NCBI GenBank assembly: GCA_025058435.1
Contig: JANXEM010000060.1
Span: forward strand, 1-46,252
Direction of reading: 5' to 3'
From: Candidatus Caldarchaeum sp.
Lineage (GTDB): Archaea; Thermoproteota; Nitrososphaeria_A; Caldarchaeales; Caldarchaeaceae
Length of the DNA stretch: 46,252 bases
The notes under the pieces were generated by a model, which was not told the origin of the DNA, ran no database searches, and worked only from the letters and a program-made list of their open reading frames with translations. Below, piece after piece: positions 1-8,420 of the stretch; position 1 is the stretch's first letter, and each line of letters begins with the position of its first letter. The translations under genes and the position numbers were made by a program.

Positions 1-165
1 AAAATCGGTCAAACTACGGACGGAATAAACATCTCTGCCTCCGACGAACAATTCGCCGCTTTTTACCCAGACGTAAGCATCCCACGAATGGCCGAAAAAC
101 GGAGCCAAAGCCATCCGAACCAAAAAAGCCAACCCATAGACGGCCAGAGTCTTCCATCGAGCCAT
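1..165 (-). CDS. Membrane protein, 5' end only (possible GT-C glycosyltransferase)
   Basis: An open frame runs from an ATG at 165 to the window edge with no stop, giving 55 residues. It opens with a basic MARWK start and a hydrophobic helix, followed by an Arg and an acidic loop (GHSWDAY, then GGRDVYS). A first helix followed by a short luminal loop with an Asp and a downstream 'G-x-D-x-Y' is typical of polytopic GT-C/mannosyltransferase-type enzymes, but only the first helix is present, so this assignment is weak. The start lies about 30 bp from the TATA box at 189-198, which it appears to share with the divergent ureohydrolase gene. It could equally be another multi-pass membrane protein. 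Confidence 0.6.
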   Translation of the reverse strand, partial: MARWKTLAVYGLAFLVRMALAPFFGHSWDAYVWVKSGELFVGGRDVYSVRSLTDF

Positions 166-188
166 CAGGCCACAAAAAAGGAAAAACT

Positions 189-198
189 CTATTTAAAC
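189..198. promoter_or_regulatory. TATA box, apparently shared by divergent genes
   Basis: CTATTTAAAC, with the palindromic core TTTAAA at 192-197. It lies about 30 bp from the ATG at 165 on the minus strand and about 32 bp from the ATG at 227 on the plus strand, so one symmetric box can serve both leaderless or near-leaderless genes. Confidence 0.55.
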
Positions 199-226
199 GA
201 TTTCAGACGGTAGACGAGGACAGAGG

Positions 227-1102
227 ATGAATCAGTACGAATTCCTGCTGAGAAGTCGGACGCCGTTTCTCGGTATTGAAACAAGTTTCCAAGACGCGAA
301 GTTTTTCGTCTTCGGCGTCCCATACGACCTTTCAAGCAGTTTCAGACGCGGAGCAAGCGCGGGCCCTGAAGCAGTCAGAAAATTCAGCGCCAACATCGAA
401 GCCAACAGCTACCGCACCAAAGCCGACCTTTCCGCCGCAAAAATCTTCGACGGAGGAGACGTTGTATACGACGTCAAACTACCCAAAATGCTGGCCCGCG
501 TCAACCGCGTCGTCGCGGAGATCGACGCGGACGGAAAAATTCCAATCATGATTGGCGGCGAACACACCTTCACCTACGCCGCCGTAAAAGCCCTGAAGAA
601 AAAGGCCTCTTCCCTGATTGTCTTTGACGCGCATTTCGACCTCCGCGACGACTACGCCGGGCTCAAAATGAACCACGCATCCTACCTGCGGAGGCTCGTC
701 GAGAAAAACCCACCCCTCCCTGTCGCCGTCGTCGGTGTGCGAGGCTACGATTTTTCCGAAGAGGCCTACGCTCGAGAGAGAAAAATCTCCTACGTCAAGG
801 CCTGCGAGCTGGATGATGTTTCCCGTGTTTTACGGGTTTTGTCTGAAACTGTTGCGGGCGGAAGGCCTTACATCTCGGTCGACATCGATGTTTTCGACCC
901 GGCCTTCGCGCCCGGCGTCGGAAACCCAGAGCCGGAGGGCGCCCATCCTTCACAGATAATTGATTTGGTCAAATTTCTGGGAAAATACCATCCCGTGGGG
1001 TTTGATTTGATGGAGGTCAACCCAGCCTTTGACACCGGGTCGACCGCGGCTTTGGCGGCGAGGATGATTTTCGAATTCATGGCATCAGTGGAAGAAACCT
1101 AA
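227..1102 (+). CDS. speB: Ureohydrolase (agmatinase/arginase family)
   Basis: This 291-residue protein belongs to the Mn-dependent ureohydrolases, most likely agmatinase (agmatine to putrescine plus urea). The binuclear metal motifs are present: GGEHT near residue 110, DAHFD near 134 and SVDIDVFDP near 217, which supply the His and Asp ligands. The usual GNPEPEG segment follows at about 233. The length is normal for the family. Family members differ in substrate (agmatine, arginine, guanidinobutyrate, formiminoglutamate), and the sequence alone does not settle which is used. The ATG at 227 is about 32 bp from a TATA box. The stop overlaps the TATA box of the next gene, so the two are probably transcribed separately. 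Confidence 0.85.
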   Translation: MNQYEFLLRSRTPFLGIETSFQDAKFFVFGVPYDLSSSFRRGASAGPEAVRKFSANIEANSYRTKADLSAAKIFDGGDVVYDVKLPKMLARVNRVVAEIDADGKIPIMIGGEHTFTYAAVKALKKKASSLIVFDAHFDLRDDYAGLKMNHASYLRRLVEKNPPLPVAVVGVRGYDFSEEAYARERKISYVKACELDDVSRVLRVLSETVAGGRPYISVDIDVFDPAFAPGVGNPEPEGAHPSQIIDLVKFLGKYHPVGFDLMEVNPAFDTGSTAALAARMIFEFMASVEET

Positions 1103-1106
1103 ATAA
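1099..1106 (+). promoter_or_regulatory. TATA box for polB
   Basis: CTAAATAA, overlapping the stop codon of the ureohydrolase gene. Its centre is about 31 bp before the polB ATG at 1134, which fits leaderless initiation. Confidence 0.5.
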
Positions 1107-1133
1107 GATTGGCGCACAAGTGGATTCGGCTTC

Positions 1134-3608
1134 ATGTCGATGAATTGTTTTCTGCTGGGCGTCGGCTACGACGGCCACGAACGCAAAGCATATCTAAAGC
1201 TTCTCGACACGGAGAAGAAAACAGTCAAAATTCTTCTGGATGACAGCGGCCACAAACCCTACTGTCTGGCCGAGCACCCCAAACATGAGCTGGAAAAAAA
1301 CCCCGCGCTCGGCGAGGCAGGCGCCATCGGGTTTGTCGAAGTTGAAAAATACGACAGCATAAACGACAGCATCAAAAAAATGACTCTCATCGAAGCCACG
1401 GACCCCCTCGCGGTCGGGGGCAGTAAAAAATCCATAAGAGAGATCGTCCCCAGCTGGGAGGCGGACATCCCCTACCACCTCAACTACGTTTACGACCGGC
1501 GGCTCATCCCGAGCATGATGTATGAGCTCCGGGACGGAATCCTAAACCCGGTGTACGGCGGTGACGAAAAAGTCGACGAAATCCTGAACAAGTTCTTCGC
1601 GAATTTTTCATCGGAAGAAAGGGACGAAATTCGCAAATGGTTGAAAATCCTCGAATCACCCCATCCGGCTATAGATTTCACAGGCCTTGACATAGAAATT
1701 CTCGGCGACTCCCCCACACGTGTTCCCTCTCCCAGCAACCCCGTCGACCGGGTCGTCGCGGTGTCTTTTTCGGGAACCAAAAACATGAGCAAAGTCCTTG
1801 TCCTGAAAAGAGATGGAGTCGACGCTGGTTTCAGCGGAGGCGAGTACGCGATAGAAGTTTTTGACGACGAGTCGGCTCTTCTGAGTCGTTGTTTCGACAT
1901 CCTTGAAAGCTATCCGGTTGTGGTGACTTTTAACGGCGATGATTTTGACCTTCCGTATCTTCGGAATAGGGCTGAAAAACTTGGCATCCCGAAAAACAAA
2001 ATCCCCATCACCATAGGCCGAGACGGAGCTTCTCTCCGCCACGGCATCCACCTCGACCTCTACAGGTTCTTCAACAACAAATCCGTGCAGGTCTATGCTT
2101 TCGACAACAGATACCGGGAACACACGCTGGACGGCGTGGCCCGTGCTCTGCTGGGTATGGGAAAAATCGCCGTCGAAAAGCCTTTGAGCGAAATGACTGT
2201 TCAGGAGCTGGCGGACTACAGCTACCGCGACTCTCGTCTGCTCAGGGACCTCATGGAATCCAACGACCGGCTTCTGCTGAGGCTGATGGCCGTCATTTCG
2301 CGGATTAGCAGGATTCCCGTCGAAGACGTTTGTAGGCATGGTGTCAGCGGATGGATTAAAAACCTCATGTACTGGGAGCTACGCGGCCGGAATTGGCTTA
2401 TCCCGAGGAAAGAAGATTTGCTGGTTTCGAAGGGGACGACGGCCACGAAAGCCATCATCGAAGGGAAAAAATACCGCGGGGCTTTGGTTGTCGAGCCCAT
2501 CCCTGGCGTCCATTTCAACGTAACAGTTCTCGACTTCGCATCGCTGTATCCAAGCATCCTCAAAGAATACAACCTCAGCTTCGAAACAATCAACTGCCCA
2601 CATCAAGAATGCAGGTCGAACACGATCCCCGAAACTCCCCACTGGGTGTGCAGGAAACGTAGGGGTTTGCAGAGTAGCTTGATAGGTGTCATCCGCGACA
2701 TCCGTGTCAAATGGTATAAACCCATGGCCTCGGACAAATCGATCAGCCAAGTTCAGAGAAGCTGGTATGAAGTAGTTCAGCGAGCTTTGAAGGTTTTTCT
2801 CAACGCCAGCTACGGCGTTCTCGGGTTTGAGGAATTTCCGCTCTACTGTCCGCCGCTCGCGGAAAGCACAACCGCCATCGGCAGGTATGTTTTCTCTTCA
2901 GCGGTTGAGAAGGCGAAATCTTTGGGTATAGTCGTCGTCTACGGCGACACCGATTCTATTTTCCTCAAAGCAGAAAAACCTGAACACGTTAAGGAGATTA
3001 TTAGATGGGCTGGCGAAAAGTTCCGGCTCGACCTTGAATTCGACAAAATCTACCGGTACGTGGTCTTTAGCAGGAGAAAGAAAAACTATCTCGGCGTCAC
3101 CGACAGGGGGGTTGTCGACGTCAAAGGTTTGACGGGCAAAAAGCGTAACATCCCTGTCTTCATCAAGGAAGCGTTTGATGACATGCTTCGGCAGCTGGCC
3201 GAGGTCAAATCAGCCGAGGAGCTTGAAAGCGTCAAGAAGAACATTCGTCAGGTGATTTCGACATGGTATTCGAGGCTTAAGAACAGGACGTTTGAGATCG
3301 ACCAGCTCGCCTTCAGGGTGATGATGTCCAAAACCATCGAAAGGTATGAGAAGACGACGCCGCAGCACGTCAAGGCGGCGAAGAAGCTTCAAGCCCTCGG
3401 CGTTAAGGTCGGGCCCGGCGACATCATCGGCTACGTCAAAACAAAGGACAAAGAAGGAGTTACGCCGCTACAGCTCGCCCGTAAAGAAGTCGTGGACGTC
3501 GACAAATACATCGAATACATGCGTTCGACCTTCGAGCAGGTTCTCGACCCGCTTGAAATCGATTTTGACAGTGTCGTGGGGCTGACGAGCCTCGAAAGCT
3601 TCATGTAG
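1134..3608 (+). CDS. polB: DNA polymerase, family B, with 3'-5' exonuclease
   Basis: A full-length replicative-type family B polymerase of 824 residues. Exonuclease motifs: DIEIL near 186 (Exo I), FNGDDFDLPYL near 267 (Exo II) and YSYRDSRLL near 362 (Exo III). Polymerase motifs: DFASLYPSI at about 467-475 (motif A), KVFLNASYG at about 553-561 (motif B) and YGDTDSIF at about 603-610 (motif C) with its paired catalytic Asp residues. A Cys-containing insert (CPHQEC then HWVC, about 489-506) follows motif A; crenarchaeal-type PolB enzymes have similar inserts. No inteins or splits are present. It is convergent with nuoD, with one base between the stop codons. Confidence 0.95.
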   Translation: MSMNCFLLGVGYDGHERKAYLKLLDTEKKTVKILLDDSGHKPYCLAEHPKHELEKNPALGEAGAIGFVEVEKYDSINDSIKKMTLIEATDPLAVGGSKKSIREIVPSWEADIPYHLNYVYDRRLIPSMMYELRDGILNPVYGGDEKVDEILNKFFANFSSEERDEIRKWLKILESPHPAIDFTGLDIEILGDSPTRVPSPSNPVDRVVAVSFSGTKNMSKVLVLKRDGVDAGFSGGEYAIEVFDDESALLSRCFDILESYPVVVTFNGDDFDLPYLRNRAEKLGIPKNKIPITIGRDGASLRHGIHLDLYRFFNNKSVQVYAFDNRYREHTLDGVARALLGMGKIAVEKPLSEMTVQELADYSYRDSRLLRDLMESNDRLLLRLMAVISRISRIPVEDVCRHGVSGWIKNLMYWELRGRNWLIPRKEDLLVSKGTTATKAIIEGKKYRGALVVEPIPGVHFNVTVLDFASLYPSILKEYNLSFETINCPHQECRSNTIPETPHWVCRKRRGLQSSLIGVIRDIRVKWYKPMASDKSISQVQRSWYEVVQRALKVFLNASYGVLGFEEFPLYCPPLAESTTAIGRYVFSSAVEKAKSLGIVVVYGDTDSIFLKAEKPEHVKEIIRWAGEKFRLDLEFDKIYRYVVFSRRKKNYLGVTDRGVVDVKGLTGKKRNIPVFIKEAFDDMLRQLAEVKSAEELESVKKNIRQVISTWYSRLKNRTFEIDQLAFRVMMSKTIERYEKTTPQHVKAAKKLQALGVKVGPGDIIGYVKTKDKEGVTPLQLARKEVVDVDKYIEYMRSTFEQVLDPLEIDFDSVVGLTSLESFM

Positions 3609-3609
3609 T

Positions 3610-4842
3610 TTAGCGGTCGGCTTCGACGGGCCAGTAGTTGAGAGACCAGTAAATGGGCGGGATGTTGGCTATCTGCTCTCCACGCAGCAGGTATTTCATC
3701 ACAGGCAGTAGGCGGAACGACGGCGGGCTGATCTTCACTCGGTAGGGCTTGTCCCCTCCTTCGCTGCGGATGTAGTACATCATTTCCCCTCTCGCGGCCT
3801 CGGTTCTCGCAACCGCTTCGCCCGCCGGAACCCGGATGTTTATCGGATGTTGCTTCAATTTGACGGGCCCGTCCGGCATCATCTCAACCGCCTGCGAAAT
3901 GATTTTACAGCTTTCCCTCATCTCCTTAAACCCTACGACGGCCCTGTCGTAGCAGTCGCCTCGCGTCCCCGTCGGGATGTCGAATTTGAGCTCTGGGTAG
4001 GCGTCGTAAGGGTTGTTGACGCGGTTGTCGTATTTTATGCCCGATGCACGGAGCGTTGTTCCGACGGCGCCGAGCTTGACCGCGTCGGTCGCGGTGAGTA
4101 TTCCGACGTCTTTAGTCCTCGAGATGAACAGTTCGTTGTTGTAGAACAGGTCCCAGTAGTCGTCGAGACGTTTGTCGAAGAATTCGCATACGTAGCCCAC
4201 GTATTTCCGGAAATCTGATGCGTTTGCCGGAAGCTCTTTGCCGGTTATCATCCTGTAGTAGCGGGCGAATTCTTTGACCAGCTCCGGCGGGATTTTCTGT
4301 GGTGCGTCGTTGCGGACACCGCCGGGGACGAAGTAGCTGTGGGTGATCCTTTGTCCACCTATCAACGACGTTATGTCGACAAGATATTCCCTGTCGCCGA
4401 AACACCAGAGAAACATCGTGGAGTTTCCGAGGAAAACGCCGTAGAGGGCGAACCAATAGAGGTGGCTCGCGATTCTTTGGAGCTCCGCCATGATGACCCG
4501 GAGGTATTTCGCCCGCTCGGGTGGTTCGACGCCCATCAGCTTTTCGGCCGCAAGGACGTAGGCATACTGTATACCCGCGGAGTCGAGGATGACTGGTCGT
4601 TCGAGATGCGGGATGTTGGTAATCCACGTCTTGTATTCTGCGAGTTTTTCTTCGCCTCTGTGGACGAAGCCGGGGTCTGGGTCAGCTTCCAGCACCGTGT
4701 CGCCGAGAACCGTTATCACGAGCCTGAAATGGCCCGTGCCCGGATGCTGAGGCCCGTAGCTGATTTTCAAAGCTGCTTCGCCGACGTCGAAGACCTCTAA
4801 TTTCCTGATTTCTTTCCGCTCCGTGACGACCATCAACCTCAC
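3610..4842 (-). CDS. nuoD: NADH-quinone oxidoreductase (complex I) subunit D
   Basis: This 410-residue protein is the 49-kDa subunit of respiratory complex I, which helps form the quinone pocket above cluster N2. It has the family start YGPQHPGTGHFR, then DPDPGFVHRGEEKL, the FGDRE segment and the C-terminal region with PVEADR. The start is a GTG at 4842 that overlaps the nuoC stop in a GTGA arrangement; an ATG lies three codons further in, at 4833. It is the last gene of the nuoB-C-D operon. The remaining membrane subunits are not nearby; nuoI, nuoH and nuoA lie some 20 kb away. Confidence 0.93.
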   Translation of the reverse strand: MRLMVVTERKEIRKLEVFDVGEAALKISYGPQHPGTGHFRLVITVLGDTVLEADPDPGFVHRGEEKLAEYKTWITNIPHLERPVILDSAGIQYAYVLAAEKLMGVEPPERAKYLRVIMAELQRIASHLYWFALYGVFLGNSTMFLWCFGDREYLVDITSLIGGQRITHSYFVPGGVRNDAPQKIPPELVKEFARYYRMITGKELPANASDFRKYVGYVCEFFDKRLDDYWDLFYNNELFISRTKDVGILTATDAVKLGAVGTTLRASGIKYDNRVNNPYDAYPELKFDIPTGTRGDCYDRAVVGFKEMRESCKIISQAVEMMPDGPVKLKQHPINIRVPAGEAVARTEAARGEMMYYIRSEGGDKPYRVKISPPSFRLLPVMKYLLRGEQIANIPPIYWSLNYWPVEADR

Positions 4843-5330
4843 CTGCCCGGCGGCTCGTATTCTTTCAGCATGGGCGGGATGTCGTTCCAGTACTCCGGCA
4901 GCAGCAGCTTCCTCAAATCCGGATGGCCTTCAAACACAACGCCGAACATTTCGTAAACTTCTCTTTCATGATACTCCGAGCTGGGCCAAACCTCCGTCAA
5001 ACTCGGCATGCGTGGGTTGGCCTTCTCCAGTTTGACGGACAACCCAACATCCGACTTGTGGAGCTCGGGCCTCGAATATGAGCCGACGTGGTAAATGACC
5101 TCGATTTTCTCCTCTTTCTTCAGCAGCTTGCTAAGGTCGACGCCCGAAACCGCTTTCACGTGGTCAAACCCCAAATTATCCCTTAAGTAAAGAGCCACGG
5201 CCGTAATCGATTCCCTATCAACCACGATTTTGACCATCTTTTTTTCGTCGACGATTTTCTCTGTCACCGCTTTGCCGAACCGGCCCAAAACGGTTTCAAC
5301 TACCGACTGCGAAGCCGACGCCGCCATCAC
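4839..5330 (-). CDS. nuoC: Complex I subunit C
   Basis: A 163-residue 30-kDa subunit of complex I, in the peripheral arm next to NuoD. The diagnostic segment SSEYHEREVYEMFGVVFEGHPDLRK lies in the second half (about 116-140), matching the family signature ER-E-x-D/Y-M-F-G-x-x-F-x-G-H-P. The start is a GTG at 5330 or an ATG at 5327, both overlapping the nuoB stop, and its own stop overlaps the nuoD start. This tight overlap points to translational coupling of B, C and D. Confidence 0.9.
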   Translation of the reverse strand: MMAASASQSVVETVLGRFGKAVTEKIVDEKKMVKIVVDRESITAVALYLRDNLGFDHVKAVSGVDLSKLLKKEEKIEVIYHVGSYSRPELHKSDVGLSVKLEKANPRMPSLTEVWPSSEYHEREVYEMFGVVFEGHPDLRKLLLPEYWNDIPPMLKEYEPPGR

Positions 5331-5983
5331 ATCACCTTCCCGTAGAGGATTTTTTCACGGAGAAGAAGTATTCCTTGGAATAATGTTTCGGGACGTGGCG
5401 GGCAACCCGGAACGTAGACGTCCACCGGCAGAATGTCGTCAACGCCTTGAATCACGTTATACGAGTCTTTGGCGTAAAGGCCGCCGCTTATTGCGCACGC
5501 GCCCATGGCTATCACCCATTTCGGATCAGGCATCTGGTCATAAACAAGCCGAAGACGCAACGCCATTTTCGATGTAACGGTTCCTTCCACCACGACCACG
5601 TCGGATTGGCGGAGGCTTCCCGTGGCGGGGAGCCATCCGAACCTTTCGGGGTCGTATCGAGGCGAATGGGTGGCGGCGAATTCAACAGAGCAGCAGGCGG
5701 TTGTGATGTGTGCGGGAAACAGAGACGCCATCCTCCCCCAGTTGAGCAGGAACCGAATCAGCCTGAAATCCCTAAACCGATAGAGAAAATATTCAAGCCC
5801 GCGGGATGTTTCTTTTTTGTGAACCTTTCCAACTCCATATCTGGCGATAGTTTCGTCGATTTTTTTCGGCGATATTTTGGTTTCCTCAACCATCGAGACG
5901 ATTGATTTCGAGTCGGCGAACCTGTAACCGAAATTTCCGGTTTTGTAATGGCCCGGGAATGGCGTCCTTGTAGGTGCGAACAT
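5327..5983 (-). CDS. nuoB: Complex I subunit B (cluster N2 carrier)
   Basis: A 218-residue PSST-type subunit that carries the terminal [4Fe-4S] cluster N2. The four ligands are visible: the Cys97-Cys98 pair in TTACCSVEF, Cys163 in MGACAISGG and Cys194 in VPGCPPRPE. An N-terminal extension of about 60 residues precedes the conserved core, longer than in bacterial NuoB. It is the first gene of the nuoB-C-D operon, with a TATA-like box about 33 bp upstream. Confidence 0.93.
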   Translation of the reverse strand: MFAPTRTPFPGHYKTGNFGYRFADSKSIVSMVEETKISPKKIDETIARYGVGKVHKKETSRGLEYFLYRFRDFRLIRFLLNWGRMASLFPAHITTACCSVEFAATHSPRYDPERFGWLPATGSLRQSDVVVVEGTVTSKMALRLRLVYDQMPDPKWVIAMGACAISGGLYAKDSYNVIQGVDDILPVDVYVPGCPPRPETLFQGILLLREKILYGKVM

Positions 5984-6010
5984 GTCTTATGCCATTAATT
6001 TTGGCTGGTG

Positions 6011-6020
6011 ATTTTTATAG
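6011..6020 (-). promoter_or_regulatory. TATA box for nuoBCD
   Basis: Reads CTATAAAAAT on the minus strand, about 33 bp upstream of the nuoB ATG, in the 41-base gap after the rhomboid gene. Confidence 0.45.
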
Positions 6021-6024
6021 GTTG

Positions 6025-6696
6025 CTAACCGTAAAGCATCCATTCAGGCCTTCGTCTTCTGAAAGGTAGTGATGCGATGAGTCCGGCTACGAACCCGCCC
6101 ACATGTGCTGTGTAGGCTATCGTGCTGAAGGGTGTCGTCAGCATGAAGAAGGTTTGGATGAGTATGAAGCCGATGATGATGACGTAGGCGGGTGCGATGA
6201 CCGGTATGAAGTAGAGGAATGCCGCGAGCCTCCTCGTCGGGAAGAAGATGAGGTAGCTGCCCATGATGCCGAAAATGGCTCCAGACGCGCCGATCGACGG
6301 AATCAGGCAGGTGACGGGTATGGGCCTTATGTAGGGCGAACAGTTTAGCGAAAGGAAGGCCACGAAGTAGAAGATGTGGAAAACGGCTGCGACTATCCCG
6401 CTGAAAAAATAGACCGCCAAAAATTTTTTCGACCCCAAATATTCTTCGACGTCTCTTCCGAAAAGGAACAGGCTGAACATGTTGAGGAAGATGTGGAGGA
6501 AGTCGACGTGGACGAACATGTAGCTCAAAAGGCTGAAAAGGTTTTGGCCGTTCAACAGGAAGATGGGGACGACGCCGAAGGTGAGTAGGAAAGCGGAAAG
6601 AGCCGCCTGTGTCGTGAACAGAAGGTTGATTGTCAGCCACACGATTGCGTTGACGATGATGAGAACGTAGACGACTAAGGGCCTTTGCTCATACAT
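6025..6696 (-). CDS. Rhomboid-family intramembrane serine protease
   Basis: A 223-residue polytopic membrane protein that cleaves membrane-spanning substrates within the bilayer. The catalytic dyad is complete: Ser138 in GASGAIFG and His198 in AHVGGF. The HxxxHxxxN-type segment HVDFLHIFLNMFSLFLFGRD is present at about 63-82, as is the helix that follows EEYLG. About six helices are predicted. It has no rhodanese or zinc-finger extension, and its substrate cannot be inferred. It reads towards nuoB and lies upstream of it on the same strand, with a separate TATA box in between. Confidence 0.9.
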   Translation of the reverse strand: MYEQRPLVVYVLIIVNAIVWLTINLLFTTQAALSAFLLTFGVVPIFLLNGQNLFSLLSYMFVHVDFLHIFLNMFSLFLFGRDVEEYLGSKKFLAVYFFSGIVAAVFHIFYFVAFLSLNCSPYIRPIPVTCLIPSIGASGAIFGIMGSYLIFFPTRRLAAFLYFIPVIAPAYVIIIGFILIQTFFMLTTPFSTIAYTAHVGGFVAGLIASLPFRRRRPEWMLYG

Positions 6697-6727
6697 CGGA
6701 TACTGGCTTCAAGCCGTTCTCATAAAG

Positions 6728-7084
6728 TTACAGCAAAGGAAGGTTTCCCGTCACTTTGTCAACTTCCTCCTCCGGCGCCGGACCTACGCCGAGGGCGGTC
6801 GCCGTTCCCGGCGGAAGTTCCGTCAACCCAGCGTCTTCAACGATTTCCCAAGGCAGAGAAAGCCTTTCACAAAGAGACGCCAGCCGCTGCATCTCCTCCA
6901 AAGAATTCACCTTGAGAACGACTTTCTTCTGGCCCGCGTCGAACCATTCCCTGACCCATTCTGGCCTCATTTTCCGCGCCCGTTCGAGGGCGAGTACAGA
7001 TGCGTGACAGGCTTGGACGGCGGTTTTGCCATGGCTCATCCGGAGGTCGGCCCTCACCACGATCACCTGCTTAAATTTCCGCAT
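6728..7084 (-). CDS. pth2: Peptidyl-tRNA hydrolase, archaeal/eukaryotic type
   Basis: A Pth2 enzyme of about 118 residues that releases peptides from prematurely dropped peptidyl-tRNA. Family features are the N-terminal strand KQVIVVRADLRMSHGKTAVQACHAS, with its conserved Lys and Gln, the middle segment KVVLKVNSLEEM, and a C-terminal TATALGVGPAP. It is unrelated to bacterial Pth. The ATG at 7084 is preceded by an in-frame GTG at 7087. It is divergent from the SAM hydrolase gene, with about 30 bases between starts. Confidence 0.92.
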   Translation of the reverse strand: MRKFKQVIVVRADLRMSHGKTAVQACHASVLALERARKMRPEWVREWFDAGQKKVVLKVNSLEEMQRLASLCERLSLPWEIVEDAGLTELPPGTATALGVGPAPEEEVDKVTGNLPLL

Positions 7085-7115
7085 CACAGGTAAATTTCAC
7101 CGGAGGGTAAAAAAG

Positions 7116-7907
7116 ATGAAAAACCCCGTCGTAGCACTTCTGACCGACTACGGGCTCCGGGACACCTACGTTGCTGAGCTCAAGGCAGTCCTGCTAAAGT
7201 TCAGAACCGACCTCATCTTTGTCGACATCAGCCACGACATCCAACCTTTCAACATCCTTCAGGGCGCGTTCTTGCTGAAGTTGGCGGCGAAATCATTTCC
7301 CAACCATACAATCTTCATAGCAGTCGTCGACCCAACTGTGGGAAGTAAACGCGACGGAATAGCCCTGTTCACAAAATCTGGAAAAATCTTCGTCGGCCCC
7401 GACAACGGCCTCCTCGCACCAGCCGCAAAAACAGAGGGAATAGACCGGACATTCAGAATAAAGACGGAGGGAATCCCTCATGTTTCGCCGACATTTCACG
7501 GAAGAGACGTTTTCGCCTACCTCGTCGGACATCTAATAGCGGGAAAAGATTTTCAACATCTCGTGGAAACAAAAACAGAGCTAACCGACCTCAACATCCC
7601 GAAACCGACTAAGAACTCCGACCATATCGAAGCAGTCATCCTACACGTCGACCGGTTCGGCAACGCCATAACCAACATCGAAGGCCCCTTACCAGACGAC
7701 TGGTCATTTGCCGAAATAGTAGTCAACGACAAACACATCGAAAAAGTCAAAAAAGCAAAAACATACGCAGACGTTCAACCCAAGGAACCGCTACTCGTAG
7801 TCGGCGGCACCGGCTACACGGAAATCGCCTTGAATCAGGGAAACGCGGCCCAAACATTCGGCCTTTCTCCGGGCGATGTGGTGAAAATTTTCAAAAATCG
7901 TCCGTAA
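7116..7907 (+). CDS. SAM hydrolase (SAM hydroxide adenosyltransferase family)
   Basis: A 263-residue member of the family formerly called DUF62, which cleaves S-adenosylmethionine with water or hydroxide to adenosine and methionine. It begins VVALLTDYGLRDTYVAELK, and has the family segments DISHDIQPF, VDPTVGS, VGPDNGLLAPA, FHGRDVFAY and, near the C-terminus, a VDRFGNAITNI block. The ATG at 7116 is chosen because GGAGGG lies 9 bases upstream; the frame is open for another 30 codons, but that part would overlap pth2 and has no similarity to the family start. The 3' end overlaps nadM by 17 bases. Confidence 0.88.
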   Translation: MKNPVVALLTDYGLRDTYVAELKAVLLKFRTDLIFVDISHDIQPFNILQGAFLLKLAAKSFPNHTIFIAVVDPTVGSKRDGIALFTKSGKIFVGPDNGLLAPAAKTEGIDRTFRIKTEGIPHVSPTFHGRDVFAYLVGHLIAGKDFQHLVETKTELTDLNIPKPTKNSDHIEAVILHVDRFGNAITNIEGPLPDDWSFAEIVVNDKHIEKVKKAKTYADVQPKEPLLVVGGTGYTEIALNQGNAAQTFGLSPGDVVKIFKNRP

Positions 7908-8406
7908 TGATGGCGGAAAGCCTCTTTTCCGCTCCAATCCGCTCCAGATATTTGACGGCCTCGGGGTGGAGACGGCTTCTCCAGTCGCCGCCGGTCGATA
8001 TGAGCTTCCTTATTTCCCGGCCCATCATTTTGTCTCGGTCGAAGAACGGAACCGATTCTACCCAAAAACCCGCCTCTTGGAACAGGATTTTCACGAGGCT
8101 GTTGTTGCTGTAGACAGTTTGGAATTCGGGGCAAAAGGAGATGACCCTTGAAACCCAAAGACGGTGTTCTCCGATGTCCGGTATCGGAACGATGAAAACT
8201 TTGTCAAGGCCAATTGAATGTTTGAGCGTCCGGCTTATGATTTCGATTCTTTCACCGGCGGTGAAAGGGTTTTCGAGGGTGTGGCTATACTGGGCGCTTC
8301 CCACGCCGATGACCACTTCGTCCTGTAAGGCGAGGATGTGTTCGACGACCTTGAGATGTCCGAGATGAAAAGGCTGAAACCTTCCGATGAATAGCCCCCT
8401 ACGCAT
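7891..8406 (-). CDS. nadM: Nicotinamide-nucleotide adenylyltransferase, archaeal type
   Basis: A NadM-like enzyme of about 171 residues that makes NAD from NMN and ATP. It opens with RRGLFIGRFQPFHLGHLKV, the HxGH nucleotidyl-transfer motif, followed by GVGSAQYSHTLENPFTAGER and the GREIRKLI segment near the C-terminus. The usual SGTxIR motif reads MGREIR here, a mild deviation. ATG 8406 is chosen because MRRGLFIG matches the family start; a TTG at 8424, overlapping the rtcA stop, is the alternative. It is downstream of rtcA on the same strand. Confidence 0.88.
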   Translation of the reverse strand: MRRGLFIGRFQPFHLGHLKVVEHILALQDEVVIGVGSAQYSHTLENPFTAGERIEIISRTLKHSIGLDKVFIVPIPDIGEHRLWVSRVISFCPEFQTVYSNNSLVKILFQEAGFWVESVPFFDRDKMMGREIRKLISTGGDWRSRLHPEAVKYLERIGAEKRLSAIITDDF

Positions 8407-8420
8407 CCGTTGAACCGTGT